DNA of 57,862 nt, taken from a virus. The notes under the pieces are model-generated. The model had not been told where the DNA came from. It saw only the letters and a program-made list of their open reading frames with translations, and ran no database searches. Every line of letters starts with the position of its first letter. Positions within the stretch are counted from its first letter, which is position 1. Location of the stretch: positions 1-57,862 of the IMG/VR virus record IMGVR_UViG_3300030108_003177; one strand, written 5' to 3'. A program made the translations under genes and the position numbers. Positions 18,402-26,516 of the stretch are shown here, piece after piece.

Positions 18402-19241
18402 ATGGCAGAATCAGTAGTAAAAAAAGAGCAACAACAAATTGCGACACTAGATTTCAGTATGGTGGAAGCCGACTCAGGTCTAGGTAATAAAGAAGTCGAT
18501 CAAGAGACTTTAAGTATTCCGTTTTTAAAAACAAACTTATCAAAGCAGATACTTGAAGCTAATCGAGGATCTGTATCAGGTGATATGTATAATACAGTGA
18601 CTGGTGAGATCTACGATAGAGAGAAAGGCGTGTTGGTTTTACCTTGTGTATTTCAAAGACGTTTTATTCAATGGTCTCCTCTTGGTGATGAGCAGAGTGC
18701 ACCAATAGCTATATATTCTACGAAAGAAGAATGTCCAGCTACAGAGAGATCTAAGGAAGATAATAAAGAATATCTTACCGATGGATCAGGTCACTACATC
18801 GAAGACACTCATCAGCACTACTGTTTAATTATTAAGACAGATGATAACGGTAAGCCGACTGGAGCTACAGATGCTGTCATGATTGCTATGAAAAGCACTT
18901 CTCTCAAAGCAAGTCGTAAATGGAATAGCATTATATCCACAAGACGTAAGCAGAAAGCTGACGGATCTATGTTTATACCGCCAAGGTTTTTATACACTTA
19001 TAGTCTTGGTACCTACATGGAGAGTGGACGTAAAGGTGACTATTTTGTTTGGGACATGAAGCTGAAAGAGGAGCTGACTAATATAAACCTTTATAATGAG
19101 GCCAAGGCTTTTGCTTTGTCTGTTGAGCAGAATAATGTTGATGTGAAGTATGAACAAGATGAACCTCAAGCAGAGGCACCAAAGCCTGCAACACCGCCGA
19201 AAGCTGAGAGCAAAGGCGGTCAAGGAAATATGCCATTCTAA
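18402..19241 (+). CDS. Candidate single-stranded DNA-binding protein
   Basis: 279 aa. A mixed alpha/beta core (residues about 15-235) contains GVLVLPCVFQRRFIQWSP and PPRFLYTYSLGTYMESG. A flexible Pro/Glu/Lys/Gln linker follows, and the chain ends in GGQGNMPF. Many SSBs and phage SSB analogues have a core, a disordered linker and a short tip ending in Pro-Phe that binds partners. The tip here is less acidic than usual. The gene is directly followed by the AEP primase, whose start overlaps its stop. The SSB role is inferred from the tail and context. A replication mediator is the main alternative. Confidence 0.45.
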   Translation: MAESVVKKEQQQIATLDFSMVEADSGLGNKEVDQETLSIPFLKTNLSKQILEANRGSVSGDMYNTVTGEIYDREKGVLVLPCVFQRRFIQWSPLGDEQSAPIAIYSTKEECPATERSKEDNKEYLTDGSGHYIEDTHQHYCLIIKTDDNGKPTGATDAVMIAMKSTSLKASRKWNSIISTRRKQKADGSMFIPPRFLYTYSLGTYMESGRKGDYFVWDMKLKEELTNINLYNEAKAFALSVEQNNVDVKYEQDEPQAEAPKPATPPKAESKGGQGNMPF

Positions 19242-20770
19242 TGTGGGAGACTTTTAGTTCAATATTTGACGGACTAGAAGAGGCGTTTGGCACTTATAAG
19301 ATAGATAAGACCCAAACCAATGGTAAGAAGTCCGGTAGAGCGGCTCTCGTAAGGGAGCCACGGACCAAGGATCATTGGGTGGGTCATCTGTCAGGTAAAG
19401 GGGACTCTCTAGGTATCATACCGATCAATGCACAATCACAGTGTAAGTGGGGTTGTATTGATATTGATACCTATCCTCTTGACCATAAAGTTCTTGTCGA
19501 GAAGATAAGAAAAGTAAAACTACCACTGGTTGTATGTCGTTCCAAAAGTGGTGGGGCACACTGCTTTTTATTCAGCGAAGACTGGGTAGAAGCAAAAGAT
19601 ATGCAACAAACCTTACAACATATATCAGCTGCTCTTGGCTACGGTCAAAGCGAGATATTTCCAAAACAGATTAAATTACATTTAGATCGTGGCGATGTAG
19701 GTAATTTTTTAAACTTACCGTATTATGACGCAGAAAGTGGCCTTAGATACGCGATAAAGGATGACGGCACCTCTGCTACCTTAGAAGAGTTTATCGCCCT
19801 GTACGATCAATATAAGCTTAATAACGAGCAGATACTAGCATTACAAGTAGAAGATATAAAAGATACACCAATTAAAGATGGACCACCATGCTTACAGACT
19901 TTATGTGAAAGTAAAATTAGTGAGGGTGGACGTAACAACGGATTATTTAACCTTGCTGTTTACTTACGCAAAGCGTTTCCTGACAGCTGGGAGACTGAGA
20001 TACTAACCTATAACATGACCTACCTTGATCCACCATTACCATTAAGTGAGGTCAACCTTGTTGCTAACCAAGCCAAGAAGAAAGACTATGCCTACAAATG
20101 CACAGATAGTCCAATCAATGCACATTGTAACAAAGAGCTGTGTAGAACACGACTACATGGCGTGGGGTCGGCCGTACAAGGGGCAACAGTCGCTAATTTA
20201 AGAAAATATAACTCAACACCGCCAGTTTGGTTTTTAGACGTCTCAGGGGAGCCCCTAGAGCTAGACACGGAAGCATTGCTATCACAGCCTACGTTTCAGA
20301 AAGCTTGCATGGAACAGCTTAACTTCATGCCACGCTCTGTACGAAAAGAAACTTGGGAAGCACGGATCAGTGCTTTGCTCAATGAGATGAAAGAAAACGA
20401 TGCAGCTATTATAGAAGTAGCTGAAGACGCAAGCACAAGCGGACAGTTCTATGATTACTTAGAAGAGTTTTGCAGACACTTACAGCAAGCACAAGAAAGA
20501 GAAGAGATATTGTTAAGACGGCCTTGGACCGATGAAGAGGCACACTTAACTTACTTTCGACTTAGAGACTTTGAAAACTTTCTCAAGAAGAATAAGTTTT
20601 TTGAGTATAAGTCGCACAAGATTGCCCAACGCTTACGGGATATTAACGGGTCCAGTACGGTTATGAAAATCAGTAACCGATCCGTCCGCGTTTGGGCAAT
20701 ACCCGCACACCGTAACACGGATCATGAGTTTAATACACCAAATTTACAAACAGAAAAGGAGCCTTTTTAA
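19241..20770 (+). CDS. Archaeo-eukaryotic-type primase
   Basis: 509 aa. The N-terminal catalytic domain (1-200) has the AEP signature: acidic motif CIDIDTYPLDH with D74 and D76, then SKSGGAHCF with H107, and a following basic strand (QIKLHLDRG). Residues about 205-300 form a primase C-terminal (PriCT-like) helical region. A Cys cluster comes next (KCTDSPINAHCNKELCRTR), as in zinc or Fe-S primases. The last 200 residues are helical and may bind partners. No DnaB-type helicase is fused or adjacent, so unwinding presumably falls to the UvrD-like or SNF2 enzymes. Confidence 0.8.
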   Translation: MWETFSSIFDGLEEAFGTYKIDKTQTNGKKSGRAALVREPRTKDHWVGHLSGKGDSLGIIPINAQSQCKWGCIDIDTYPLDHKVLVEKIRKVKLPLVVCRSKSGGAHCFLFSEDWVEAKDMQQTLQHISAALGYGQSEIFPKQIKLHLDRGDVGNFLNLPYYDAESGLRYAIKDDGTSATLEEFIALYDQYKLNNEQILALQVEDIKDTPIKDGPPCLQTLCESKISEGGRNNGLFNLAVYLRKAFPDSWETEILTYNMTYLDPPLPLSEVNLVANQAKKKDYAYKCTDSPINAHCNKELCRTRLHGVGSAVQGATVANLRKYNSTPPVWFLDVSGEPLELDTEALLSQPTFQKACMEQLNFMPRSVRKETWEARISALLNEMKENDAAIIEVAEDASTSGQFYDYLEEFCRHLQQAQEREEILLRRPWTDEEAHLTYFRLRDFENFLKKNKFFEYKSHKIAQRLRDINGSSTVMKISNRSVRVWAIPAHRNTDHEFNTPNLQTEKEPF

Positions 20771-21075
20771 TGCAAGACGATGAAAGAATGGTCAAAGCTG
20801 ATGGACTAGAAGATGCTATCATAGGTACAGGTAGTCGCATCAATATGCCTGATGTATTAGTTTACAGCTACAACAAAGCCGTAAAGATCTTTATGGAACG
20901 AGATGGCATGACACATGAAGAAGCTATAGAGTGGATGGAGTTCAATGTTGTCGGTGCTTGGGTAGGAGAGACAACACCAATCTTTGTCCACGAGATACCA
21001 TCTGATCAAGAGGTCGATGAGTTCTTAGAAGACCTTGGCTTTGAACCACCTATCAGTCCTAGTAATGACAACTAA
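20770..21075 (+). CDS. Small conserved acidic replication-operon protein
   Basis: 101 aa, acidic. The central helix KAVKIFMERDGMTHEEAIEW followed by MEFNVVGAWVGE is a recurrent small phage and bacterial domain without known function. The start overlaps the primase stop and its own stop overlaps the helicase start, so it is translationally coupled to both. It may be an adaptor for one of them. Confidence 0.6.
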   Translation: MQDDERMVKADGLEDAIIGTGSRINMPDVLVYSYNKAVKIFMERDGMTHEEAIEWMEFNVVGAWVGETTPIFVHEIPSDQEVDEFLEDLGFEPPISPSNDN

Positions 21076-22586
21076 TGTTTCGTATATTCGGGCCCCCAGG
21101 TACAGGCAAGACAACAACACTGCTCAATATGGTAGACAACCATCTTAGCCAAGGTGTACATCCAAACCACATTGCCTTTCTTGCTTTCACAAAGAAAGCA
21201 GCCAACGAGGCCAAAGAAAGAGCAGCGTCTAGATTTAAACTAGATCCTGAAAAAGATTTGTTTTTCTTCAGGACTTTACACAGTCTTGCACTAAATTTGT
21301 CAGAAATAAGGCCAGAGCAAGTCTTATCACGAGAACATTTCCTAGAGCTGGGGCAGAAGATAGGTATATCGTTTGGACGTATCAGCGGTATGGATGAAGA
21401 TATTATTGATAAACAGAACAATGATCATCCGATACTAAACACAATTAATTTAGCACGGTTACGCAAAGTCTCACTACGACAACAATACAATGAATCATAT
21501 ATAGAAGATGACTGGAACACAGTAAACTACGTCCACAAATGCTACATCGAATACAAGAAACAACGTAACCTTTATGACTTCACAGATATGCTTGAGATGT
21601 TTGTCAAAGACTATGACCGCATCTGTCCGACTTTTGAGATTACATTTCTTGATGAAGCACAGGACTTATCGCCTTTACAGTGGGACATTGCCCACGCCTT
21701 GGATAAGAAAAGCAAAGCTATGTATGCAGCTGGAGATGATGACCAAGCTATCTACAGGTGGGCGGGAGCTGATGTTGATCAGTTTATTAATTTAGAAGGC
21801 ACCTCAGAAACGCTTGACCAGTCATTCAGAGTACCAAGACAGATACACAAGATCGCTGAATCCATTGTCGATAGAATTAAGCATAGGTATCCGAAACGCT
21901 ATCAGCCCAAAGAAGAAGAGGGCACAGTCAAACACATGGCACGACTTGATGACATTGATCTTACAGAGGGACAATGGCTGATCTTAGCTCAAGCGGGGTA
22001 CATCTTAAATCCAGTCGCAGAAACGCTCAAGTCTATGGGTCTGCTCTTCTCACACAAAGGCCATCGTTCTATATCTGCGAAGATATCTTCAGCTGTGAAT
22101 GGCTGGGAACAACTGCGTAAAGGTAAACAGATTACACTCGATACAGCAAGAGACGTTTACAGCTTCATGTCTAGTGGCACACGGGTCAAGCGAGGTTTTA
22201 AAAAATTAAGTGGCATAGATGATCAGGATTTGCTAGACATGGCAACATTACAGAACAGTCACGGACTTGTTGTAGGGGATGAACTTATATGGCACAAGGC
22301 ACTCGATAGATTGCCCGAAGAGTCAAGAGTATACATTACAGCCCTGTTACGCAGAGGCGAGAAGTTTAATGGCGAGCCTCGCATTACAGTATCTACGATA
22401 CACGGGTCCAAGGGCGGTGAGTCTGAAAATGTTGTGATATTCACCGACTTATCGCCCGCGGCTGACGATGCCATGCGGATTGGTAACGATGACGTACACC
22501 GCGTATTCTATGTAGCCGTTACACGGGCCAAACAAAATCTTTATATCATTGAACCTGATGACAACAATAGGAGCTATCACATATGA
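21075..22586 (+). CDS. UvrD/PcrA-like superfamily 1 DNA helicase
   Basis: 503 aa, shorter than cellular UvrD (about 720). Walker A GPPGTGKTT starts at residue 6. The chain also carries motif II TFLDEAQDLSP near 190, motif III GDDDQAIYRWAGAD near 218, motif IV QSFRVPRQ, motif V STIHGSKGGE and motif VI YVAVTRAKQNLY near the end. The large accessory 1B/2B insertions are reduced. A processive 3'-5' motor next to an AEP primase and PolA suggests that it is the replicative or lead repair helicase. Confidence 0.9.
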   Translation: MFRIFGPPGTGKTTTLLNMVDNHLSQGVHPNHIAFLAFTKKAANEAKERAASRFKLDPEKDLFFFRTLHSLALNLSEIRPEQVLSREHFLELGQKIGISFGRISGMDEDIIDKQNNDHPILNTINLARLRKVSLRQQYNESYIEDDWNTVNYVHKCYIEYKKQRNLYDFTDMLEMFVKDYDRICPTFEITFLDEAQDLSPLQWDIAHALDKKSKAMYAAGDDDQAIYRWAGADVDQFINLEGTSETLDQSFRVPRQIHKIAESIVDRIKHRYPKRYQPKEEEGTVKHMARLDDIDLTEGQWLILAQAGYILNPVAETLKSMGLLFSHKGHRSISAKISSAVNGWEQLRKGKQITLDTARDVYSFMSSGTRVKRGFKKLSGIDDQDLLDMATLQNSHGLVVGDELIWHKALDRLPEESRVYITALLRRGEKFNGEPRITVSTIHGSKGGESENVVIFTDLSPAADDAMRIGNDDVHRVFYVAVTRAKQNLYIIEPDDNNRSYHI

Positions 22587-22882
22587 AAACTTACAAACAA
22601 GGTAAGGCAGAATTAGATGCAGAGTTAAAGAGACTTAATAAAGCCATTAAAGATGCTAAACAAAACATTACTTTTGATTTCCATTGTCCTCAATGTGACA
22701 AAACAAAAAAAATTAAAGTTCATTTAGCAAATACTGGTCGAGGCGGTAAACGATATTGTAGCCATGTTTGTAGAAACAAAGCCTACAGAAACAGAAGACA
22801 AGCAATACAGTTAAAAAAGTTAGGATTAGCACATGAAAAAATCCATGAATTACAGCTACAAATAGATGAGTTAAAAAAATGA
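22583..22882 (+). CDS. Small zinc-binding, coiled-coil protein
   Basis: 99 aa. A central four-Cys site (CPQCDKTKK then YCSHVCRNKAYRNRR) predicts a zinc ribbon, flanked by Lys-rich helices. The C-terminal helix LAHEKIHELQLQIDELKK is a short coiled coil. It overlaps the helicase stop and the next start by four bases each. A DNA- or RNA-binding accessory role in replication is likely but unproven. Confidence 0.6.
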   Translation: MKTYKQGKAELDAELKRLNKAIKDAKQNITFDFHCPQCDKTKKIKVHLANTGRGGKRYCSHVCRNKAYRNRRQAIQLKKLGLAHEKIHELQLQIDELKK

Positions 22883-23196
22883 AAATTAATTATAACAGGT
22901 TTTACTACAATCCATTGCCTGATGAAGTTTGTATACAGGTCAGCCCCATTCATGGTCACGGCATTTACGCCACACAAGATATTAAGAAAGGCACAGACCT
23001 TGGTTCTACACATATCAAGGTGCCGATGATCCTGACTTACATAAGAACACCGCTTGGTGGTTTTATAAACCACGCAGATCAAGCTAACTGTTATCTAGAA
23101 TGTACACAAGACTGGGACGATTATCTTGTCTATAATATAATTACAAAGAGACCGATTAAAAAAGATGAGGAGCTGACGTTAAATTATGAAGTATGA
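22879..23196 (+). CDS. Minimal SET-domain protein (putative protein lysine methyltransferase)
   Basis: 105 aa, essentially a bare SET domain. Visible motifs: SPIHGHGIYATQDIKKG at 22-38 (the SET-N GxG loop), GGFINHADQANC at 60-71 (N64-H65, cofactor-side NHxxxxN) and ITKRPIKKDEELTLNYEV at 88-105 (ELTxxY with the catalytic-type Tyr103). Pre-SET and post-SET modules are absent. The product would be predicted to transfer methyl groups from S-adenosylmethionine to Lys side chains. The target may be a phage replication protein or a host protein. It sits inside the replication operon with four-base overlaps. Confidence 0.75.
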   Translation: MKINYNRFYYNPLPDEVCIQVSPIHGHGIYATQDIKKGTDLGSTHIKVPMILTYIRTPLGGFINHADQANCYLECTQDWDDYLVYNIITKRPIKKDEELTLNYEV

Positions 23197-23479
23197 TGAC
23201 GACAAACCATATAGAGAAATGATACGAGATAAGTACAAAGAGGTAGGAGACATGATACGAAAACAAGATGAAACGGTAAACCATCCACCACACTACAAGC
23301 AGAACGCTGTTGAAGCTATCCATGTCATACAAGCTGGGTTAGGAGCTGGGTTTGCAGATTATCTAAAAGGTAATATAATGAAATATCTTATACGTTATAA
23401 ACATAAAAATGGTGTAGAGGATTTAAGAAAAGCTGAATGGTATTTGGCTAAATTAATAGAGGTAGAAAGTAATGTTTAA
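23186..23479 (+). CDS. DUF3310 family protein
   Basis: 97 aa. VNHPPHYKQNAVEAIHVIQ, then GNIMKYLIRYKHKNG, EDLRKAEWYLAKL: the signature of DUF3310, a small phage family often near nucleotide metabolism genes. The ATG lies within the last codons of the SET gene (11-base overlap) with GAGGAG upstream. Its biochemical role is not established. Confidence 0.8.
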   Translation: MKYDDDKPYREMIRDKYKEVGDMIRKQDETVNHPPHYKQNAVEAIHVIQAGLGAGFADYLKGNIMKYLIRYKHKNGVEDLRKAEWYLAKLIEVESNV

Positions 23480-23672
23480 GGCAATGGCACTTATCTGTGC
23501 CGCATGGATATCAAACGGTCAAGCCAAACAAGCGTGTTTCACACATATGTTTGATTGGGAGTTTGAAACAAAGCGAGAATGTCAGATGAGACTGATCTAC
23601 TATCGGGCAAAAGAATTACCACATTATCACAACATTGTATTAGGCGAATGTATTAAAGTTAACAAACTATAG
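23472..23672 (+). CDS. Small Cys-containing protein, possibly secreted
   Basis: 66 aa. The hydrophobic start MFKAMALICAAWISNGQA looks like a short signal or membrane segment. Spaced Cys residues follow (QACFTHMF, KRECQMR, LGECIKV). A similar short build recurs at 45743..45937. It overlaps DUF3310 by eight bases. Function unknown. Confidence 0.5.
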   Translation: MFKAMALICAAWISNGQAKQACFTHMFDWEFETKRECQMRLIYYRAKELPHYHNIVLGECIKVNKL

Positions 23673-23679
23673 GACTATT

Positions 23680-25572
23680 ATGACACTACAAATGGCAATG
23701 TTTACACCGAAGAGCGAGTGGATACCACCTGAGCAACTTCCTGATCTGTCTTCAGCCAAGACAATAGCAATCGATGTCGAGACCAAAGATCCCGATATCA
23801 AAGGTAGCGGTCCAGGTTGGCCTACAGGTAATGGAGAGATTGTAGGCTACGCCGTAGCTGTCGATGGTTATAAATGTTATGTGCCCATTAAACATCTTGG
23901 TGGCGGTAACCTTGATGAACGTATCGTCAATAACTGGATGAAGAAGATCTGCGAAAGCCCCGCTGATAAAATCATGCATAACGCACAATACGATGCGGGT
24001 TGGCTACGTCGCACAGGCTTTAAAATCAATGGCCGTATCATCGATACGATGGTTGTCGCATCACTTCTTGATGAGAACAGGTTTAGCTACAGCCTCAATG
24101 CATTAGCCTACGATTATATATCGAAGACCAAGTCAGAAAAAGGATTGACTGAAGCAGCACAGGAGTTCGGTGTTGATCCGAAAGCAGAGCTGTGGAAGCT
24201 ACCATCTATGTATGTTGGCCCCTATGCAGAGACTGACGCCGAAGTAACTTTAGAACTTTGGAATTGTTTCAAGGCTCTTATACAAAAAGAAGACCTACAA
24301 TCTATCGTTGATCTTGAGCTGGGCGTCCTACCTGTCCTTATCGATATGACATGGAAAGGTGTTCGTATTGATACAGACCGCGTTGAACGTACAAGAGACT
24401 ATTTGCTCAAAGAGGAAAAGAAAGTTTATTCACAGATCAAGGACCTTACCAATGAAAACGTAGAGATATGGGCAGCCGCTTCGCTTGCCAAGGCTTTCGA
24501 TAACGTCAGCCTACCATATCCAAAGACCGACAAAGGTGCACCAAGCTTCACGAAAGCGTTCCTTGCAGAACATACACACGAACTACCAAAGCTGATCCTC
24601 AGATGCCGTGAGCTCAACAAGACGCACGGTACGTTTATCAGCACCATCATGAAGTATACCACGCCTCAAGGCCGTATACATGGACATATCAATCAGATTA
24701 GATCGGATGACGGTGGTACAGTTTCAGGACGTATCAGCATGAACCATCCTAACTTACAGCAGATACCAGCCCGCGATCCACAGCTGGGGCCAATGATACG
24801 CTCGTTGTTTCTACCTGAAGAAGGAGCCAAGTGGGCTAGTTTAGATTATTCGCAACAGGAACCACGGATCTTGGTTCACTACGCTCATGCTTACGCCCGA
24901 TCACAGAACCACGACATGAAAGGCGTCAATGAGTTTGTAGACGGTTACATTAATGATCCTAACATGGATTTCCATACGATGGTAGCTGAAATGGCAAAGA
25001 TACCACGAAAGCAAGCCAAAACGATTAACTTAGGTTTGATCTATGGCATGGGCGTAAATAAGCTGTCAGATCAACTCGATATACCTGTAGATGAAGCCAA
25101 AGGTTTAATACAACAATACCATGACAGAGTCCCGTTTGTTAAACTTTTGATGAACGGCGTCATGAATAAGCTAAACAATCGCACTAGCTCAGGTTCGATT
25201 CGCTCTATACTTGGTCGTAAGTGCAGATTTGACCTTTGGGAGCCTGATACGTTTGCTCTAAACAAGGCTCTGCCTTATAAAGAGGCGGTCAATGAATATG
25301 GGCCAACGACAAGATTAAAGCGAGCTTACACTTACAAAGCACTTAATAGACTGATCCAAGCTTCAGCAGCTGACATGACAAAGCAAGCTATGGTAAATAT
25401 TTATTCTGAGGGAATTATCCCGCTGATTCAAATACATGACGAGATAGCCGTATCATTTACTTCAACTGATGAGACAAAAAAGGTTGCATCTATTATGGAA
25501 GACGCGGTAAAATTAAATGTCCCTAGTAAGGTCGATGTGGAAGTGGGGCCTTCATGGGGCGAATGTGAGTAA
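23680..25572 (+). CDS. polA: Family A DNA polymerase with 3'-5' exonuclease, Leu762 type
   Basis: 630 aa. Exonuclease domain: ExoI AIDVETKDPD (D32, E34), ExoII NAQYDAGWL (D105), ExoIII YAETDAEVT (D186). Polymerase domain: SGRISMNHPNLQQIP, motif A SLDYSQQEPRI (D389), motif B RKQAKTINLGLIYG (R443, K447, Y455) and motif C QIHDEIAV (H586-D587-E588). The residue equivalent to E. coli Phe762 is Leu451 (codon at 25030). No 5'-3' exonuclease domain is present. It ends the replication operon and is followed by hairpins. Replication polymerase role is well supported. Confidence 0.95.
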   Translation: MTLQMAMFTPKSEWIPPEQLPDLSSAKTIAIDVETKDPDIKGSGPGWPTGNGEIVGYAVAVDGYKCYVPIKHLGGGNLDERIVNNWMKKICESPADKIMHNAQYDAGWLRRTGFKINGRIIDTMVVASLLDENRFSYSLNALAYDYISKTKSEKGLTEAAQEFGVDPKAELWKLPSMYVGPYAETDAEVTLELWNCFKALIQKEDLQSIVDLELGVLPVLIDMTWKGVRIDTDRVERTRDYLLKEEKKVYSQIKDLTNENVEIWAAASLAKAFDNVSLPYPKTDKGAPSFTKAFLAEHTHELPKLILRCRELNKTHGTFISTIMKYTTPQGRIHGHINQIRSDDGGTVSGRISMNHPNLQQIPARDPQLGPMIRSLFLPEEGAKWASLDYSQQEPRILVHYAHAYARSQNHDMKGVNEFVDGYINDPNMDFHTMVAEMAKIPRKQAKTINLGLIYGMGVNKLSDQLDIPVDEAKGLIQQYHDRVPFVKLLMNGVMNKLNNRTSSGSIRSILGRKCRFDLWEPDTFALNKALPYKEAVNEYGPTTRLKRAYTYKALNRLIQASAADMTKQAMVNIYSEGIIPLIQIHDEIAVSFTSTDETKKVASIMEDAVKLNVPSKVDVEVGPSWGECE

Positions 25573-25599
25573 AATCGCATAACAATCCTCCAAAAGTAA

Positions 25600-25625
25600 A
25601 AGGCCCAGCGTAAAAACTGGGCCTT
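25600..25625. other. GC-rich hairpin without T-tract after polA
   Basis: AAGGCCCAG, 8-base loop, CTGGGCCTT: a 9-bp perfect stem 28 bases after the polA stop. The following bases (AGTAACATT) lack a T-run, so it is not a typical intrinsic terminator alone. It may protect the mRNA 3' end or act with the terminator downstream. Confidence 0.5.
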
Positions 25626-25682
25626 AGTAACATTGATCTTTATAAACTAACAGATAAAATACTTTATTACAACTCAAAAAGT

Positions 25683-25713
25683 AAAAGGCTCAGAGCAAAT
25701 CTTGAGCCTTTTT
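25683..25713 (+). terminator. Intrinsic terminator of the replication operon
   Basis: AAAAGGCTCA (25683..25692) pairs with TGAGCCTTTT (25703..25712) around a 10-base loop, with a run of five T. It lies 110 bases after polA and before the regulator gene, so it closes the replication unit. Confidence 0.75.
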
Positions 25714-25807
25714 ACCATTTACACCCCTCAAATGTTTTCAATACTAAAAAGGAGAAAAATTGAGAGACTTAAAAAGTACTAAATAAAATAGTTAATTGCA
25801 ACCTTTT

Positions 25808-25836
25808 TCTTGTAATATCTTGTAAAATCGCATAAT
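25808..25836 (+). promoter_or_regulatory. Promoter/operator region of the ribbon-helix-helix gene
   Basis: Two adjacent 10-bp direct repeats, TCTTGTAATA (25808..25817) and TCTTGTAAAA (25818..25827), run into ATCGCATAA (25827..25835). TTGTAA at 25810..25815 and CATAAT at 25831..25836 make a possible promoter with a short 15-base spacer. Ribbon-helix-helix proteins typically bind tandem repeats in their own promoter, so autoregulation is likely. Confidence 0.45.
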
Positions 25837-25859
25837 ATCTTAGAAAAAACGAGGTTTAC

Positions 25860-26066
25860 ATGGATACAAATAAATGGAAAAGCGTTCTTGTGCCAAAAGA
25901 TGTGTATGAAAAGATAAAAGTTATCGCAAAGACAGAAGGCCGTACCATTGGCGGCCAGCTGAGACACATCTTCTCACAGTATAAGTCAGAAGATCAGGCT
26001 AGAGTTGAAGAGATGGTTGACGCTCACATGAAGCGAAAAAGTCAGTCAGCTGTATCAGCCGAATGA
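25860..26066 (+). CDS. Ribbon-helix-helix transcriptional regulator
   Basis: 68 aa. WKSVLVPKDVYEKIKVIAKT (5-24) then GRTIGGQLRHIFSQYKS gives the beta-strand plus two-helix pattern of Arc/CopG-type DNA-binding dimers. The acidic then basic C-terminus may form a short helix. GAGG lies eight bases before the ATG. It is the first gene of the control region and the only evident transcription factor besides terS. The convergent gene on the other strand overlaps its last 25 bases. Confidence 0.7.
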   Translation: MDTNKWKSVLVPKDVYEKIKVIAKTEGRTIGGQLRHIFSQYKSEDQARVEEMVDAHMKRKSQSAVSAE

Positions 26067-26317
26067 AAACCCTCTTTCTGCATTAATTTAGAGGCCGTAA
26101 CGCCCAAATTATATAAAGCGTCCGTCATGGGCCCGTCTGACGCTTTCTTACCTCTACTCGTTACAAACAGCTCTACAGGTTCTTCCGTATCAGGATGATA
26201 CGATACTGTTATGGATAGGCCCTCTCCTACATCAGTCGTGATGCACGGCCTACGGTTTGGTAATTTTGTGTGATTCGGTATGTTCATTTTTTCCTCTTCC
26301 TTTTGTTCTACTGACAT
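26042..26317 (-). CDS. TSCPD-like small protein on opposite strand
   Basis: 91 aa on the - strand, or 81 from the internal ATG at 26287. Both starts have Shine-Dalgarno matches (AAGGAAAG and GGAAGAGG). The core RRPCITTDVGEGLSITVSYH, then EPVELFVTSRGKKASDGPM and ALYNLGVTASKLMQKEG, follows the TSCPD-type domain found in many phages, where a short beta sheet leads into a helix and a final L-x-KEG. Role unknown. Related domains occur in ribonucleotide reductases. Convergent with the regulator. Confidence 0.6.
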   Translation of the reverse strand: MSVEQKEEEKMNIPNHTKLPNRRPCITTDVGEGLSITVSYHPDTEEPVELFVTSRGKKASDGPMTDALYNLGVTASKLMQKEGFHSADTAD

Positions 26318-26463
26318 GAGCTACTTTCCTTTGTATTTTGTAACAGGTACAACCGCTTGAATACTTTTTTCGTCCACATTGATGGCAAATGACACACGGC
26401 TCTCCTCTGAAAACTTGATTCATAAACCTTTAACTATAAATAACTTTTTACAAATTAATAGAC

Positions 26464-26486
26464 TTGACATCAAAAAAAGTTATAAT
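26464..26486 (+). promoter_or_regulatory. Possible promoter with irregular spacing
   Basis: A perfect TTGACA (26464..26469) and a perfect TATAAT (26481..26486) lie only 11 bases apart, which is too close for one normal sigma70 promoter. Either one belongs to a different weaker partner, or DNA bending or an activator is used. It precedes the gene at 26517. Confidence 0.3.
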
Positions 26487-26516
26487 CGAATCATAACAAC
26501 CGCAGAAAGTTTACAA

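Noticed and set aside
25600-25625. First hairpin after polA as an intrinsic terminator
   Set aside because: Stem is good but no T-tract follows; kept only as a hairpin.
25760-25785. Eight-codon TTG frame after an AAGGAG site
   Set aside because: Too short to support as a leader peptide; no coupling to a gene or attenuator structure.
26379-26516. 46-codon N-terminal extension of the 26517 gene
   Set aside because: Does not resemble the family, covers TTGACA/TATAAT, and the start at MDPVTIT is the conserved one.
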